Source: an uncultured Hungatella sp. (lineage in GTDB: Bacteria > Bacillota > Clostridia > Lachnospirales > Lachnospiraceae). Taken from it: 13,041 nt of DNA. The DNA is taken from the NCBI GenBank assembly GCA_910588505.1, contig CAJUPQ010000091.1, positions 1-13,041 on the forward strand, given 5' to 3'. Numbering within the stretch: position 1 is the stretch's first letter; each line of letters begins with the position of its first letter. Position numbers and translations under genes: made by a program. Below the pieces are notes generated by a model. It ran no database searches and was not told the DNA's origin. It worked only from the letters and a program-made list of their open reading frames with translations. This document shows positions 12,710-13,041 of this stretch, one piece after another.

Positions 12710-13041
12710 GATCCTGCGTTCCTTACCTCCTTAAGCGTTCCCTTCAGCCTGGCCAGGGCCTCTCTCACATACTCCGTCGTGAGAAGCTTGTCCACGGTCC
12801 CCTCCATGTCAAGGAGCCTTGTGTTGTGGCTGGTATAGGAATCGCCGGCCTCTGTCTGCACTTTCCCCTCTACAAAATATTTGTCGTAATTTAAGTTCCG
12901 GTTGTCCGCCGATACCCGGAAGTATTTTCCCATATCTTCGGCCCTTAAGGCCTCCTCCCTGGTCATTAGGGTTTCGTAAACTTCCTGGCGAGACACTGGC
13001 TGTTATTTCCGTAAAAGAACCTGCAGCGCATACAGCTTCTT
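12706..13041 (-). pseudogene. capE: 3' end of a CapE-like UDP-GlcNAc 4,6-dehydratase/5-epimerase, frame apparently disrupted
   Basis: From 12996 down to the TGA at 12706-12708, 96 codons match the C-terminus of CapE/WbjB (VYETLMTREEALRAEDMGKYFR, SADNRNLNYDKYFVEG, SHNTRLLDMEG). In this family the conserved IGTRHGEKLYETL precedes that block. Here the same place reads RK-stop-QPVSRQEVYETL, with an in-frame TAA 36-38 bases into the visible 5' part (13003-13005). A shifted frame reads FTEIT, close to the family's strand before IGTRHGEK, so one or more small deletions are likely. A GTG at 12996 could restart a short product, but it would lack the catalytic domain. The 5' part lies outside the window, so the state of the whole gene is unknown. 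A sequencing error is possible. Confidence 0.65.

Noticed and set aside
1..13041. CRISPR array, tRNA, rRNA or insertion-sequence transposase
   Set aside because: No regularly spaced identical repeats, tRNA cloverleaf or transposase motifs were seen on either strand; the only tandem repeats are the 40-bp and 18-bp arrays described.

Overview
The window looks like a chromosomal accessory stretch from a Gram-positive gut-type clostridium, probably Lachnospiraceae. The reasons are strong GGAGG-type ribosome sites, a TelA/XpaC-like stress operon, a PTS/GH4/RpiR sugar cassette, and remnants of the AAA-ATPase/PD-(D/E)XK family that is abundant in such genomes. This assignment is inferred from gene content only. 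Every intact gene is on the minus strand, so the window reads from right to left.

Right end (about 9866-13041): a capsule or surface-polysaccharide operon in the order capE-like, capF-like, capG-like. These enzymes convert UDP-GlcNAc towards UDP-N-acetyl-L-fucosamine. Only the 3' end of capE is present, and its frame looks damaged. capF overlaps it by 4 bp. capG begins with an unusual ~90-residue extension made partly of hexapeptide repeats.

Middle (about 5130-9392): a beta-glucoside cassette. An RpiR-family regulator with its own promoter comes first, then a GH4 6-phospho-beta-glucosidase and a lactose/cellobiose-type PTS EIIC. EIIC would import and phosphorylate a beta-glucoside with EIIA/EIIB partners that are not encoded here, and GH4 would split the phospho-sugar. 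The RpiR-GH4 gap (8111-8455) is full of competing inverted repeats. A 150-bp nested palindrome and a terminator follow EIIC.

Left middle (640-5026): a single VOC (glyoxalase-like) gene with its own promoter and terminator, then a three-gene envelope/stress operon. That operon encodes an XpaC-like two-TM protein, a membrane-anchored solute-binding/vWA fusion, and a TelA protein. A palindromic operator overlaps its promoter. A ~40-bp GC-rich tandem repeat lies between vWA and TelA.

Edges of the inner block: two decayed AAA-ATPase/PD-(D/E)XK genes (51-611 minus, 9475-9702 plus) face outward. The stop of each runs directly into the same 52-bp sequence, present as an exact inverted repeat at 1-52 and 9701-9752. 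At 9701-9866 this sequence is one arm of a 165-bp palindrome with the core GTCAGATG...CATCTGAC. A second palindrome with the same core but different arms lies between capF and capG (11335-11481). The most interesting inference is that these long palindromes form a repeat family linked to the ATPase/nuclease genes, possibly mobile or recombinogenic.
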